NCBI RefSeq assembly: GCF_030409215.1
Contig: NZ_JAUFPL010000028.1
Location: forward strand, 1-64,000
Reading direction: 5' to 3'
From: Halomonas ramblicola
GTDB lineage: Bacteria > Pseudomonadota > Gammaproteobacteria > Pseudomonadales > Halomonadaceae
Length of the DNA: 64,000 nt
Shown: positions 25,447-34,638 of the stretch, piece after piece
Numbering within the stretch: position 1 is the first letter of the stretch
Layout of the letters: every line of letters starts with the position of its first letter
Translations under genes and position numbers: made by a program
The notes under the pieces: generated by a model
The model's input: only the letters and a program-made list of their open reading frames with translations
Told to the model about the DNA's origin: nothing
Database searches by the model: none

Positions 25447-26763
25447 TCACACGGTCGGACGGAACAGGCGCTCCTGTTCACGATAGAGCTCATCCACCAG
25501 GCGTCCCTCCGGCAGATACACGTCGTCGAAGGTCAACGCCTGGTCACGGCTCACCGCCCGCTTGGCGGTGGCCTCCAGTGCCAGGCCGATGGGCAACAGG
25601 CGGTCACGGCGGATCGCCCCCATGTTCTCTGCCACGCCATAGACCTCGAAACCACCGAAGTCCCCGATCCGCTCTCCCGGCGGCAAGGTTTTCTTGGCCA
25701 CGGCGATCACCCCCACCCGAGGGGCACCGGCCGGTGCCAGCACGATATCCGAACACAGCACGACCCGGGCCACGCTGTTGGGCACTTCGAAATGGCACAG
25801 GTGATAAGGCGTATAGAAGCAGTAGTAGGGCCCCTTACCCATCTTGTAGAGGTCCAGGTAGTGGCGCTTCCGGGGATGCTCCGTATGTCCGATCACGAAG
25901 ACGCCAGGGCCGGGTCTCGCCCCGACCACATAGTCCACTAGCCCTGGCGCCTGGGGATCCAGGTAGGGCTCGAAGCTGGGCAGGACCTTTTCGATCTGCA
26001 CGGGCTCGGCATCCGGGTTCCCGCCTGAGAAGTCCGGGCCGAGCATTCCCCTGCGCGCCACCCGCATACCAGTGGCATTGGCAACGATCGCCTGTTCGAA
26101 AGAGATCTTCGTACCATCGGCAAATGAAGCCACCATATGCGGCTTCTGCCCCCATTTGCGGGCAAAGGCGGCCTGGGTATCGGGGTTGCGATAGGGGTCG
26201 TGGAGCCCCTTGATGTTGCCACATAGCACCGGGGTGACACCGATGCCGGAGACGAACCGATAGAGGTTCATCTGTACCCCGGGCTGATCGCCATCGGCAA
26301 AGGTGTAGGCCACCCCTCGTGCCTCGGCACGCACCTTGAGGATCGGCCCCACCGTGCCGTCGAGCTCGGCGTTCATGTGCACCACATGCTTGCCGGCATC
26401 GATGGCCGCCACGATCACATGCGCCGCATGCTCGATCGAGCCGGTGACCTCCAGCACTACGTCGATGCCTTCTGCCTCAGCCAGGGCCAATGCATCTTCC
26501 GTCACGGCCGGCCGCCCCGACGCAATCGCCTCTTCCAGTGCCTGTCGTGTCTCGCACGCTACCGCCGTTACCCCGGCCTGGGCGTAGGCGGCATGCGCCT
26601 TGTCCAGGTGGCGATTGGCCACGGCGCTGAGCACCATGCCCGGTGTCGCGGTCAGGAACTGCAGGGCGATGCCGCTGGCCTGGAACCCCGCCCCCACCAT
26701 GCCGACCCGGATGACCTTGCCCTCATCCCGGTAGCGTGCCAGAGCCCTGTCGATGATGATCAT
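25447..26763 (-). CDS. NAD(P)-dependent oxidoreductase with SAF-like domain (homoserine dehydrogenase-like)
   Basis: A 438-residue protein with an N-terminal Rossmann domain (VIRVGMVGAGFQASGIA, about 17-33) of the homoserine dehydrogenase/GFO-type fold, a central catalytic domain (about 150-330), and a C-terminal SAF-like segment (TLPPGERIGDFGGFEVYG, about 360-378). Such proteins recur beside rfbF and rmlC in O-antigen loci, but the reaction is not established to my knowledge. It lies 18 bases upstream of the epimerase gene and is presumably part of a modified-sugar pathway. Confidence 0.8.
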   Translation of the reverse strand: MIIIDRALARYRDEGKVIRVGMVGAGFQASGIALQFLTATPGMVLSAVANRHLDKAHAAYAQAGVTAVACETRQALEEAIASGRPAVTEDALALAEAEGIDVVLEVTGSIEHAAHVIVAAIDAGKHVVHMNAELDGTVGPILKVRAEARGVAYTFADGDQPGVQMNLYRFVSGIGVTPVLCGNIKGLHDPYRNPDTQAAFARKWGQKPHMVASFADGTKISFEQAIVANATGMRVARRGMLGPDFSGGNPDAEPVQIEKVLPSFEPYLDPQAPGLVDYVVGARPGPGVFVIGHTEHPRKRHYLDLYKMGKGPYYCFYTPYHLCHFEVPNSVARVVLCSDIVLAPAGAPRVGVIAVAKKTLPPGERIGDFGGFEVYGVAENMGAIRRDRLLPIGLALEATAKRAVSRDQALTFDDVYLPEGRLVDELYREQERLFRPTV

Positions 26764-26836
26764 GGCAACTCCCCGATTACCCCACTGCCCCCGATATGGC
26801 TACGGTACGCGATGCATGCCGTGGCTCTCTCCTTCC

Positions 26837-27616
26837 CTACTTGTCTTTCCATACCTTCCATGCCGGATCGGTAGTCCAGAGCTCCTCCAGCAGCATCTTG
26901 TCCCTGAGGGAGTCCATGCTCTGCCAGAACCCCTGGTGGTGGTAATAGCCGAGCTTGCCCATCTCCACCATGCGCTCCATGGGGTCGTTCTCCCATACTG
27001 TCTGGTCGCCCTCGATCAGCTCGAACACCTCCGGGTTGCAGACGAAGAAGCCACCGTTGATCAGCCCTCCATCGGTCGCCCCCTTCTCCCTGAAGCCGTT
27101 GACATGGCGACCGTCCCGGCTGACGCGCAGGGCACCGTAACGCCCGGGCTGCACGACGGCGGTGAGGGTGCACCAGCTGTCCGATTCCTGGTGCTGGCGC
27201 ACCAGGGCGGCGACATCCACATTGCTGACGCCATCCCCGTAGGTGAGACAGAAGGGCGCATCACACAGGTAACGCATGGCCCGCTTCAAGCGTCCCCCGG
27301 TCATGACATCCGAGCCGGTATCAAGCACCGTGACACGCCAGTCCTCATGTGTCGGCTGTAGCCACTCGATGTCTCCGGTGCCCAGATCGATGGTGTAGTC
27401 CGTGCAGTCGCCGCGGTAATTGATGAAGTATTTCTTGATGTACTCCACCTTGTAGCCGCCCAGGATGATGAACTCCCGGAAGCCATGGTGGGCGTACATC
27501 TTCATGATGTGCCAGAGAATGGGCTTGCCCCCAATCTCCACCATCGGCTTGGGCCTGATGGATGTCTCCTCGCTCAGGCGAGTCCCGAACCCTCCCGCCA
27601 AGATCGCTACCTTCAT
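26837..27616 (-). CDS. rfbF: Glucose-1-phosphate cytidylyltransferase
   Basis: A 259-residue nucleotidyltransferase with the signature LAGGFGTRLSEETSIRPKPM (residues 6-25) and the cytidylyl-specific surroundings MVEIGGKPILWHIMK. Other conserved features are YGDGVSNVD near residue 130 and NGGFFVCNPEVF near 185. It makes CDP-glucose from CTP and glucose-1-phosphate, the first step to CDP-linked deoxy or branched sugars. It ends the pair started by the SDR gene (one base between genes), so they are co-translated. The usual partners rfbG and rfbH are not in the window. Confidence 0.93.
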   Translation of the reverse strand: MKVAILAGGFGTRLSEETSIRPKPMVEIGGKPILWHIMKMYAHHGFREFIILGGYKVEYIKKYFINYRGDCTDYTIDLGTGDIEWLQPTHEDWRVTVLDTGSDVMTGGRLKRAMRYLCDAPFCLTYGDGVSNVDVAALVRQHQESDSWCTLTAVVQPGRYGALRVSRDGRHVNGFREKGATDGGLINGGFFVCNPEVFELIEGDQTVWENDPMERMVEMGKLGYYHHQGFWQSMDSLRDKMLLEELWTTDPAWKVWKDK

Positions 27617-27617
27617 C

Positions 27618-28697
27618 TCACACCTCCCCGGCTCGCTGGTTTGTCACGTCCGACTGCCTGACCCACTCCAGCTGTTCGGTCAGCCAGCCCCGTTCGATAT
27701 GCCCCTGAAGGACATTGAGTCGCATCAGGTCGGAGGACCTGAATGCCTTGTCATCGAATCCCATCCCCTGCAGGCCAGTGACCAACCCATGAATGGAATC
27801 GGCCAGGGTCATGGCGGGAAGATGGTCGGGCGCCAGGCGCTCGAAGAGCCCGAAGTCCACCCGGTAGGAGCGACTGTCGACAGGCGCCTCATGATTGATG
27901 CTCACCTCCACGCTGGGCAGCACATCGGCCACGGCATGGGCGAGCTCTCTTACCTGGTAGTTGCTGGCGTTGGCCCCAGCATTGATGTTCAGCACCCTGC
28001 CGCCATCCCGTTCGGAACGCTGCATCGCCCAATCGATTGCCCGGGCCATGTCCCGAACGTCGATGAGCGGGCGCCACGGCGAACCATCGCTGAGCACCCG
28101 AATTTCGCCGGTGGCCAAGGCATTGGCCACGAAGTCATTGAGCACCAGGTCGAGGCGCAGCCGCGGCGACATCCCGCACGCCGTGGCAAAACGCAGGCAG
28201 GTGATGATCATCTCGCTATCGAGGGCGGCGAGGCCACGCTCGGCCTCTACCTTGGAGATGGCATAATCGGTGATCGGCGCCACGGGATCGCTCTCGCGCC
28301 TGGGTGGCCCGGAAGCCACCCCATAGAGGCTGCAGCTGGACGCCAGGACGAAGTGCCCAACGCCGGCGATGGATGCCTTCCGGGCCAGTTCCACCGCAGC
28401 CTGGGCATTGATCCTGGCCGTTACCTCGGCGAAGCGATGCCCCATCGGGTCGTTGGAAACCGCCGCCAGATCCACCACCGCCGAGTAGCCCTCGAGATGC
28501 TCCGCCTCGATGTGGCGAACGTCCCCGAAATACTGGGTTCTCAAGTGCCGCTCGGGCAGTACGGGCGCCCCGGTTAGACAGTGGGCAAAATAGGCATTGT
28601 CGAAACCATCCAGCGTGGTCTCGGGATAGCGCTCGGCCAGGGCTTCCACGAGAACCGGCCCCACATAACCCATGTTTCCTACGATCAAGATGTTCAT
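27618..28697 (-). CDS. NAD-dependent epimerase/dehydratase (extended SDR) of CDP-sugar module
   Basis: A 359-residue extended SDR. The N terminus has GNMGYVGPVLVEAL (7-20), a TGXXGXXG variant, with DLAAVSNDP near residue 95 and the catalytic serine/tyrosine/lysine in ASSCSLYG and YAISKVEAE (about 152). It is clearly not a standard CDP-glucose 4,6-dehydratase by its cofactor loop and surroundings, but it may replace that step. It overlaps nothing and is one base from rfbF. The substrate is probably the CDP-sugar or a derivative. Confidence 0.82.
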   Translation of the reverse strand: MNILIVGNMGYVGPVLVEALAERYPETTLDGFDNAYFAHCLTGAPVLPERHLRTQYFGDVRHIEAEHLEGYSAVVDLAAVSNDPMGHRFAEVTARINAQAAVELARKASIAGVGHFVLASSCSLYGVASGPPRRESDPVAPITDYAISKVEAERGLAALDSEMIITCLRFATACGMSPRLRLDLVLNDFVANALATGEIRVLSDGSPWRPLIDVRDMARAIDWAMQRSERDGGRVLNINAGANASNYQVRELAHAVADVLPSVEVSINHEAPVDSRSYRVDFGLFERLAPDHLPAMTLADSIHGLVTGLQGMGFDDKAFRSSDLMRLNVLQGHIERGWLTEQLEWVRQSDVTNQRAGEV

Positions 28698-28705
28698 GTC
28701 TCCCC

Positions 28706-30769
28706 CTAGTCCCCTCTGCGAATTCCTTCACTCAAGCGAACTGTGGCCTGCCGATCATCCAACGACCATCCCCTCGCGTCCATGCGTTTCAGGATATGGC
28801 TTACCAACAACTTCGATCCGAGGCTATTGAGATGGCTGTCATCGTAATAGAGCATTTCCCCATTCAACTCGGCCACACAACGCGCCTCGAGATGGGTATT
28901 GCAGAACAGAGATTCGGGTTTCACCCGCACCAAAGCCTCGTTCTCACCCAGTGAATCAAGAAACTCATAGCTGGTTGCCACGCGCTGAAGGAATATCTCG
29001 TGACTTGTGGAAACCGGACGTGTGATGGGTGTCTCGTAGAGCTTTGACTTGGCAATGTATTTCGGTACGTCCCAGCCCACCTCCGGCACTGGATAAACCA
29101 GTACGACCTTCTTTCCGCTATCAGTCAGCGCCCGTATGGTGCTACGTGCTCCCTCTCGAAGCAGAGCGATACGATCCTGATCACCGTCAAAGGATTCGAG
29201 AGGAAGTGCCTTGATAGGATGACCAAGTTCAACACCTCCCTCATTATTATCAAACATTTCGCCTGTCAGTTGCATGGGGAATCTCGCCAACATCACTACA
29301 TATTCTATTTCATCGGCATGTATCATATAATCCAGAATCATCTCATTGAAACGGGTGCAGCTCGAATTACCATCGCTACGCTGGTACCCCACAAAGGGAA
29401 GGCAATTGGTGTGGACCATTTGTTTGACGCCATATCCATGCCTCACCAACTCTTTTGCCAACCCCCTTACCAGGGGAGTCGCATGACTATCTCCCCAAAC
29501 GGCAACCAACTGATCACTATCCCCATGGAACACACAGAGTGTATCGATGGATTGCCTTTGACCTTGATTGACCTGACAACCGTTGGCCCGATCATTCGTG
29601 TGATGTTTTTCGGCGGCTATTGCCACAACCTCTGGCATAATCCTACCCGGAAGCCCATCGGTCATACTCGAATAGAAGCCAAAGGCCACCAACGCCAAGG
29701 TAGCCGCCACGCTGCCCTGTACCACCTGACGAACTCCGACCAGCTGACGGTTGCGCACCGGCTGCTCGACGAAGCGCCAGGACAATACCGACAGCACCAG
29801 GATCAACAGGCAAAGCCCGACGATGGTCCAAGGAGTCAAGGACTGCATCAGGCGCTCCCGGGCAAAGACCAGCACCGGTTGATGGAATAGATAGGCGCTG
29901 TAACTGATCAGACCGATCCCCACTACTGGTCTCAGACTCAGCAACCGCCCGGCAAGGTCGTCACGCCCAGCGAAGAGAATGACCAAGCAGGTCCCCAGTA
30001 CGGGCACCAGAGTCAACAGCCCAGGGGTAGGTACTTCCTCGTCGAAGGCCAGCACCGCGATCATGATCATGGCCACGCCCAGCAGGGCGGCGACTCCATT
30101 CCACCGGCCCAGGAATGGCCGGCGTCCCTCGTGCAGCAACAGGGCCGCCATGGCTCCGGCCATGAACTCCCAAGCCCGTGTCGGTAACAGGTAGAAGCTG
30201 GCATGGGCATGATTGTAGTTCGTGCCCCACTCCGCCAGCGCCAGGCTGGCCAGAAACGCCAGCAGCATGACACCCAACAACACGTGACGACTCAGGCGGT
30301 GCAGCATCATGAGCCCCAACGGAAACAACAGGTAGAACTGCTCCTCCACCGCCAGGCTCCAGGTATGCAATAGGACCGTCATCTCGGCCGGGGCCGAGAA
30401 GTAGTCGATGGTGCGCCAGAAGAAGATGTTCGATGCGAAGAGGTTGGTCGCTATCAGGGTCTGGCTGAACATCTCGAGATCATCGGGAAGTAACCACCAC
30501 CAGGCGAAGGGAATGCAGAGCGCACAGACCGTCAGCAGTGCAGGAAGGATGCGTCGGGCTCGTCGTTCATAGAAACGCAGCAGCGAGAAGCGGCCTGTCA
30601 CCATTTCACGGTAGATCAGTGCCGTAATCAGATAGCCGCTGATCACGAAGAAGACGTCCACTCCCACATAGCCGCCCGAGAAGGCATCGACACCGGCATG
30701 GAAGAGGATCACCGGCACCACGGCCACGGCCCGCAGGCCATCGATTTCAGGTCGATACGCGAGACTCAT
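28706..30769 (-). CDS. OafA-like acyltransferase 3 with C-terminal SGNH domain
   Basis: A 687-residue integral membrane O-acyltransferase. The first half is the acyltransferase-3 domain with about 10 spans, beginning YRPEIDGLRAVAVVPV and containing GGYVGVDVFFVISGYLIT. The last 250 residues are an SGNH hydrolase-like domain with AVWGDSHATPLVRG and the closing DDSHLNSLG block supplying Asp and His. It probably transfers acetyl from a cytoplasmic donor to the exported polysaccharide. I chose the ATG at 30769; a longer frame to 30883 would overlap the ABC transporter gene. Confidence 0.9.
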   Translation of the reverse strand: MSLAYRPEIDGLRAVAVVPVILFHAGVDAFSGGYVGVDVFFVISGYLITALIYREMVTGRFSLLRFYERRARRILPALLTVCALCIPFAWWWLLPDDLEMFSQTLIATNLFASNIFFWRTIDYFSAPAEMTVLLHTWSLAVEEQFYLLFPLGLMMLHRLSRHVLLGVMLLAFLASLALAEWGTNYNHAHASFYLLPTRAWEFMAGAMAALLLHEGRRPFLGRWNGVAALLGVAMIMIAVLAFDEEVPTPGLLTLVPVLGTCLVILFAGRDDLAGRLLSLRPVVGIGLISYSAYLFHQPVLVFARERLMQSLTPWTIVGLCLLILVLSVLSWRFVEQPVRNRQLVGVRQVVQGSVAATLALVAFGFYSSMTDGLPGRIMPEVVAIAAEKHHTNDRANGCQVNQGQRQSIDTLCVFHGDSDQLVAVWGDSHATPLVRGLAKELVRHGYGVKQMVHTNCLPFVGYQRSDGNSSCTRFNEMILDYMIHADEIEYVVMLARFPMQLTGEMFDNNEGGVELGHPIKALPLESFDGDQDRIALLREGARSTIRALTDSGKKVVLVYPVPEVGWDVPKYIAKSKLYETPITRPVSTSHEIFLQRVATSYEFLDSLGENEALVRVKPESLFCNTHLEARCVAELNGEMLYYDDSHLNSLGSKLLVSHILKRMDARGWSLDDRQATVRLSEGIRRGD

Positions 30770-30806
30770 GCTCTTTATTCCCCCACTGGCTTGTATGAAG
30801 TTCTCA

Positions 30807-32609
30807 TCAGGCATTGGCCAACAGGGTACGGAAGGCCTCATTCCGGGCCGCCAGCTGGTCATAGGTCCCTTGGCCGATGACACACCCCTTCTCGACCAGA
30901 TAGATGCAGTCGCAGTGGCGCACCGTCGACAATCGATGGGCGATCATGATGATGGTTCGGGTGCCGGAAAAGGCCTGGATGGCCTCCATGACCTTACGCT
31001 CGGTGGTACCGTCCAGGGCACTGGTGGCCTCGTCCAGCACCAGGATGGGGGCGGCATGATAGAGGGCACGAGCAATGCCGATACGCTGACGCTGGCCACC
31101 GGAAAGCTGTACCCCGCGCTCCCCGACACGCGTATCGAACCCGTCGGGAAGGCCCTTCATCACCAAGGTTTCCATCTGCGCGGCCCTCAGTGCCTCCCAC
31201 ACTCGCGCATCGTCGATTTCGGCAGGCTCGATGCCGAAGGCAACGTTCTCGCGAATGCTGGCGGAGGTCAGATAGATATGCTGCGGCACATAGCTGATAC
31301 AGGTCTGCCAGTGAGCCAGGTTGTCCTCGCCGATCGGCACGCCATCCACCGTCACGCTGCCGCTCTCGGGCATCATCAGCCCCATGAGGAGATCGACCGC
31401 CGTGCTCTTGCCACCACCGGAGGCCCCTACCATGCCCACCATGCTGCGCGCGGGGAGGCACAGGCTCAGCCCGTCCAGTGCCGGCTCCGCCTTGTCCGGA
31501 TAGCGGAACACCACGTCCTGAAGACGAATTTCCCGAGCGGGTAGCAGGGGAGAATCGATCTCGGCCAAGCTCTTATCGGGTCGCTCGACCCGGCTGGCGA
31601 CCAGGTCCTCCCGGACCTCCTCCAAGGCGGCCAGGTTGCCCCGTATGCTGGAGATGCCGGAATAGATCTTCTGGAAGGCGGGCAGCATCTTGAAACCGGC
31701 CAGGGCATAGATCGACAGGGCCGGAAGGATGCTTCCCAAGTTGCCCTGATGGAGGTTCAGCAGATACAGCACCAGCAGGATGACCGACCCGAAGGCCACC
31801 AGCTCGATGGCATAGCGCGGAGCCTCTCCGAGCCCCTGGGTCACGCCCTGTCCCCTCGCCCACTTACGGCTGGCCTTGTCGAACTGCCTGGCGAAGGCCT
31901 CCTGGCGATGCATCAGCAGCACGTCCTTGATGCCCCCGAAGCCCTCGGACATCAGCTTCAAGCGCTGGGCCTGGGTCCGGGAAATACGCCGCCCATGGGT
32001 AATGAGGAAGCGGCGAACCGTCTTGTAGAGCAGCATGTAGGACACGAAGAAGATCAGCAGGCCAACGCCTGCCACCACCGGGTTATAGGTGAAGATCGCC
32101 ACACTCATCAGTATCACCAGCACCAGGCGAGCATTCACATGCATGGCCGGACTGATGATCTTCTGGGTAACGCGTTGTACTTCCTGGGAAGCCTTGTTGA
32201 TTAGCCGGCTGCTGTTCTCTCTGCAGTGAAACAACCAGGGCTGGTAGAGATAGTGCCGATAGAGTCGGCAGGATAGTTCGGCCCCGACGCTGTAGCTGAA
32301 CAACGACAGTCGCCAGGTTGTCAGTGTCGAGACTACCGCCGCCAGAATCAGCACCAGCAGCACCCCTATCCCCATCAGTGACAGGAAGGTACGCGGATTG
32401 CTGGCCCCGCTCATCTGGTAGGCAGTAGCCAACCACCCTTCTCCCTGCAGCTGGCCCATGTCGCCCACCACCGCCATGAAGGGGCCAATGGAAAGTACAG
32501 CGGCAATCTCGGCCAATGCCATCACCACGATCAGCCCCTGCAACCGCAACAGCCGTGCACGCTGGCCCGGTGTCAGCAGCGAATAGAGTGCCCTGAGATC
32601 ATTGAACAT
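30807..32609 (-). CDS. ABC exporter, PglK/MsbA-like flippase candidate
   Basis: A 600-residue half-transporter with six membrane spans (about 20-300) and a C-terminal ATPase: Walker A GASGGGKST, signature LSGGQRQRIGIARAL, Walker B ILVLDEATSALD. No Wzx-type flippase is visible in the window, and the gene lies between the CapD/PglF-like dehydratase and the acyltransferase. PglK in Campylobacter is an ABC flippase for lipid-linked oligosaccharides with the same length and layout, so this may flip the repeat unit. The ATG at 32609 was chosen; the upstream extension has no domain content. Confidence 0.85.
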   Translation of the reverse strand: MFNDLRALYSLLTPGQRARLLRLQGLIVVMALAEIAAVLSIGPFMAVVGDMGQLQGEGWLATAYQMSGASNPRTFLSLMGIGVLLVLILAAVVSTLTTWRLSLFSYSVGAELSCRLYRHYLYQPWLFHCRENSSRLINKASQEVQRVTQKIISPAMHVNARLVLVILMSVAIFTYNPVVAGVGLLIFFVSYMLLYKTVRRFLITHGRRISRTQAQRLKLMSEGFGGIKDVLLMHRQEAFARQFDKASRKWARGQGVTQGLGEAPRYAIELVAFGSVILLVLYLLNLHQGNLGSILPALSIYALAGFKMLPAFQKIYSGISSIRGNLAALEEVREDLVASRVERPDKSLAEIDSPLLPAREIRLQDVVFRYPDKAEPALDGLSLCLPARSMVGMVGASGGGKSTAVDLLMGLMMPESGSVTVDGVPIGEDNLAHWQTCISYVPQHIYLTSASIRENVAFGIEPAEIDDARVWEALRAAQMETLVMKGLPDGFDTRVGERGVQLSGGQRQRIGIARALYHAAPILVLDEATSALDGTTERKVMEAIQAFSGTRTIIMIAHRLSTVRHCDCIYLVEKGCVIGQGTYDQLAARNEAFRTLLANA

Positions 32610-32638
32610 GGTGCCCCTGCTCCTCGATGGTCGTTTTG

Positions 32639-34636
32639 CTACATCCGTGACCTGGCGGCATGGCTCACGCCACGCCACGCCTCATCGCCGCCTTCCGGCG
32701 CACCAGAAGCCGACGCATCCTCCACCGGTGAAGGCTCCTGTACGGAAGGCAGGGCAACGGGTGCTGATGGCCCGGGCCGGTAGTCCAGCGGTGCCTGTTT
32801 CAGGAGGGTGATGATCCTCTGTTCATCGCTGCACTCGACCGCCGCCTCCAGCACTCCCAGGAAGGGCTCCAATCGCTCCCAGGCCCAGTAGCGCTCGCGC
32901 GTGGTGAGGATCCTGGGATGGCGCGTGTGGCTGGCATCGTCGCCGATGATCAGTTCCTCGAAGAGCTTCTCGCCGGGCCTGAGGCCCGTGTAGCGAATCT
33001 CGATATCGCCCCCCGGATTCTCCGCGCTCCTCACCTCCAGCCCGGAGAGCCGGATCATGCTCATGGCCAGGTCCGCGATCCGCACCGGCTGGCCCATGTC
33101 CAGCACGAACACCTCGCCGGCCTCCCCCATGCCCCCGGCCTGGATCACCAGTTGTGCCGCCTCGGGAATGGTCATGAAGTAGCGAGTGATCTCTGCATGG
33201 GTCACCTCCACCGGGCCTCCCCGAGCGATCTGCTCCCGGAAGCGCGGCACCACCGAACCACTGGAGCCCAGCACGTTACCGAAGCGCACCATGCAGAAGC
33301 GGGTCGCCATCGCATCGGGATAGCGGCTGGCGAAGGCCTGGCAGATCAGCTCAGTGAGTCGCTTGGTCGCCCCCATGACGTTGCTGGGGCGCACCGCCTT
33401 GTCGGTGGAGACCATCACGAAACTCTCCACCCCGGCGGCCACGGCGGCTTTCACCAGACCCAGGGTGCCGAACACATTGTTGCGGATGCCCTCGGTGAGG
33501 TTGCTCTCCACCAGCGGAACGTGCTTGTAGGCGGCGGCATGGTAGAGCGTCTGCACCCCCTCGCAACGCATCAGCGCCTCGAGGCGAGCCTGCTGCTGGA
33601 TCGACAGCAGCGCCGCACGGCATACGGGCTTACCGTCGGGAGTCGTGGCCGACAGCAGTTCCTGCTCGATGGAGTAGAGGGCGAACTCGCAATTGTCGAC
33701 CAACACCAGGCGCCGCGGCTCCTGCCACAGGATCTGCCGGCACAGCTCGGAGCCGATCGATCCTCCGGCACCGGTCACCAGGACGACCTTGTCCCGGATA
33801 TCCTGGCCCATGAGGTCGAGGAAAGGCGGCACGGGCTCGCGGCCGAGCAGGTCCTCGACGGCCACGTCGCGGGTCTCGTTGACCAGCGAACGCCCGGACA
33901 CCAGGTCCTCCGTCCCCGGTATGGTCTGCACCGGGATGGAGAGCTCGGCGAGGTCCTCGAGAATCTCCCTGCGTCGGCAGCGTGGCGCACTGGGAATCGC
34001 CAACAGGACCAACTCCACGTCAAGCCGGGTCACCAGCCCGGCCAGCTCCTCGGGCGGATGGACGCGCAGCCCCTCCACGAGCGAGCCCTGGAGCCCCCGC
34101 CAGTCGTCCACGAAGGCGCGTGGCCAGTAGTGCCCACCCTGCTGCAGCGCTCGCGCCAGCTCACAGCCCGCCGCACCGGCGCCGTAGATGATCACCGGCT
34201 TGCGCTGGGTCCGGCAGCTCAGCTGGTAGAGCTCGTGGAGCATCAACCGCAGGCCGCCGATTCCCAGCAGCGCCAGGACGGCGAACACCGGCACCACGCG
34301 CATGGCGAGGGGCTGCCCCAGAACCAGGTTCAACAGGACCAGGGCCGCGGCGACGAATGCCACCCCGACCGTCATGGCCTTGATCACGCGCCGGTTCATG
34401 TAACGCAGCACCACCCGATAGATGCCCAACAGCTCGAAACACAGCGGCGCCGCCAGCACCACCGGCACCATCACGGCACTGGTCTGCCCATCCAGCAAGA
34501 TCTGGGCATCGCCTACCAGCAGGATGGCCATGAACATGGCCATGCCCACCAGCAGCGTGTCCGCCACCCGCAGCAGCCGGCGCTTGGTGCGGCGCGGCAA
34601 CCGCACCAGCGCCTCGAGCCATCCGGTTGCCGGCAT
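32639..34636 (-). CDS. CapD/PglF/FlaA1-like UDP-sugar 4,6-dehydratase with membrane domain
   Basis: A 665-residue protein. Four hydrophobic helices (about 20-125) precede a first Rossmann domain (IIYGAGAAGCELARAL, about 148-163) and a catalytic SDR domain (VLVTGAGGSIGSELC, about 286-300). The active-site segment is VSTDKAVRPSNVMGATKR. It should convert UDP-GlcNAc to the 4-keto-6-deoxy sugar, the precursor for amino sugars made with the DegT aminotransferase at 9525-10682. It begins inside the end of wza (GTGA overlap if a GTG at 34642 is used; ATG at 34636 chosen). Confidence 0.93.
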   Translation of the reverse strand: MPATGWLEALVRLPRRTKRRLLRVADTLLVGMAMFMAILLVGDAQILLDGQTSAVMVPVVLAAPLCFELLGIYRVVLRYMNRRVIKAMTVGVAFVAAALVLLNLVLGQPLAMRVVPVFAVLALLGIGGLRLMLHELYQLSCRTQRKPVIIYGAGAAGCELARALQQGGHYWPRAFVDDWRGLQGSLVEGLRVHPPEELAGLVTRLDVELVLLAIPSAPRCRRREILEDLAELSIPVQTIPGTEDLVSGRSLVNETRDVAVEDLLGREPVPPFLDLMGQDIRDKVVLVTGAGGSIGSELCRQILWQEPRRLVLVDNCEFALYSIEQELLSATTPDGKPVCRAALLSIQQQARLEALMRCEGVQTLYHAAAYKHVPLVESNLTEGIRNNVFGTLGLVKAAVAAGVESFVMVSTDKAVRPSNVMGATKRLTELICQAFASRYPDAMATRFCMVRFGNVLGSSGSVVPRFREQIARGGPVEVTHAEITRYFMTIPEAAQLVIQAGGMGEAGEVFVLDMGQPVRIADLAMSMIRLSGLEVRSAENPGGDIEIRYTGLRPGEKLFEELIIGDDASHTRHPRILTTRERYWAWERLEPFLGVLEAAVECSDEQRIITLLKQAPLDYRPGPSAPVALPSVQEPSPVEDASASGAPEGGDEAWRGVSHAARSRM

Positions 34637-34638
34637 GA

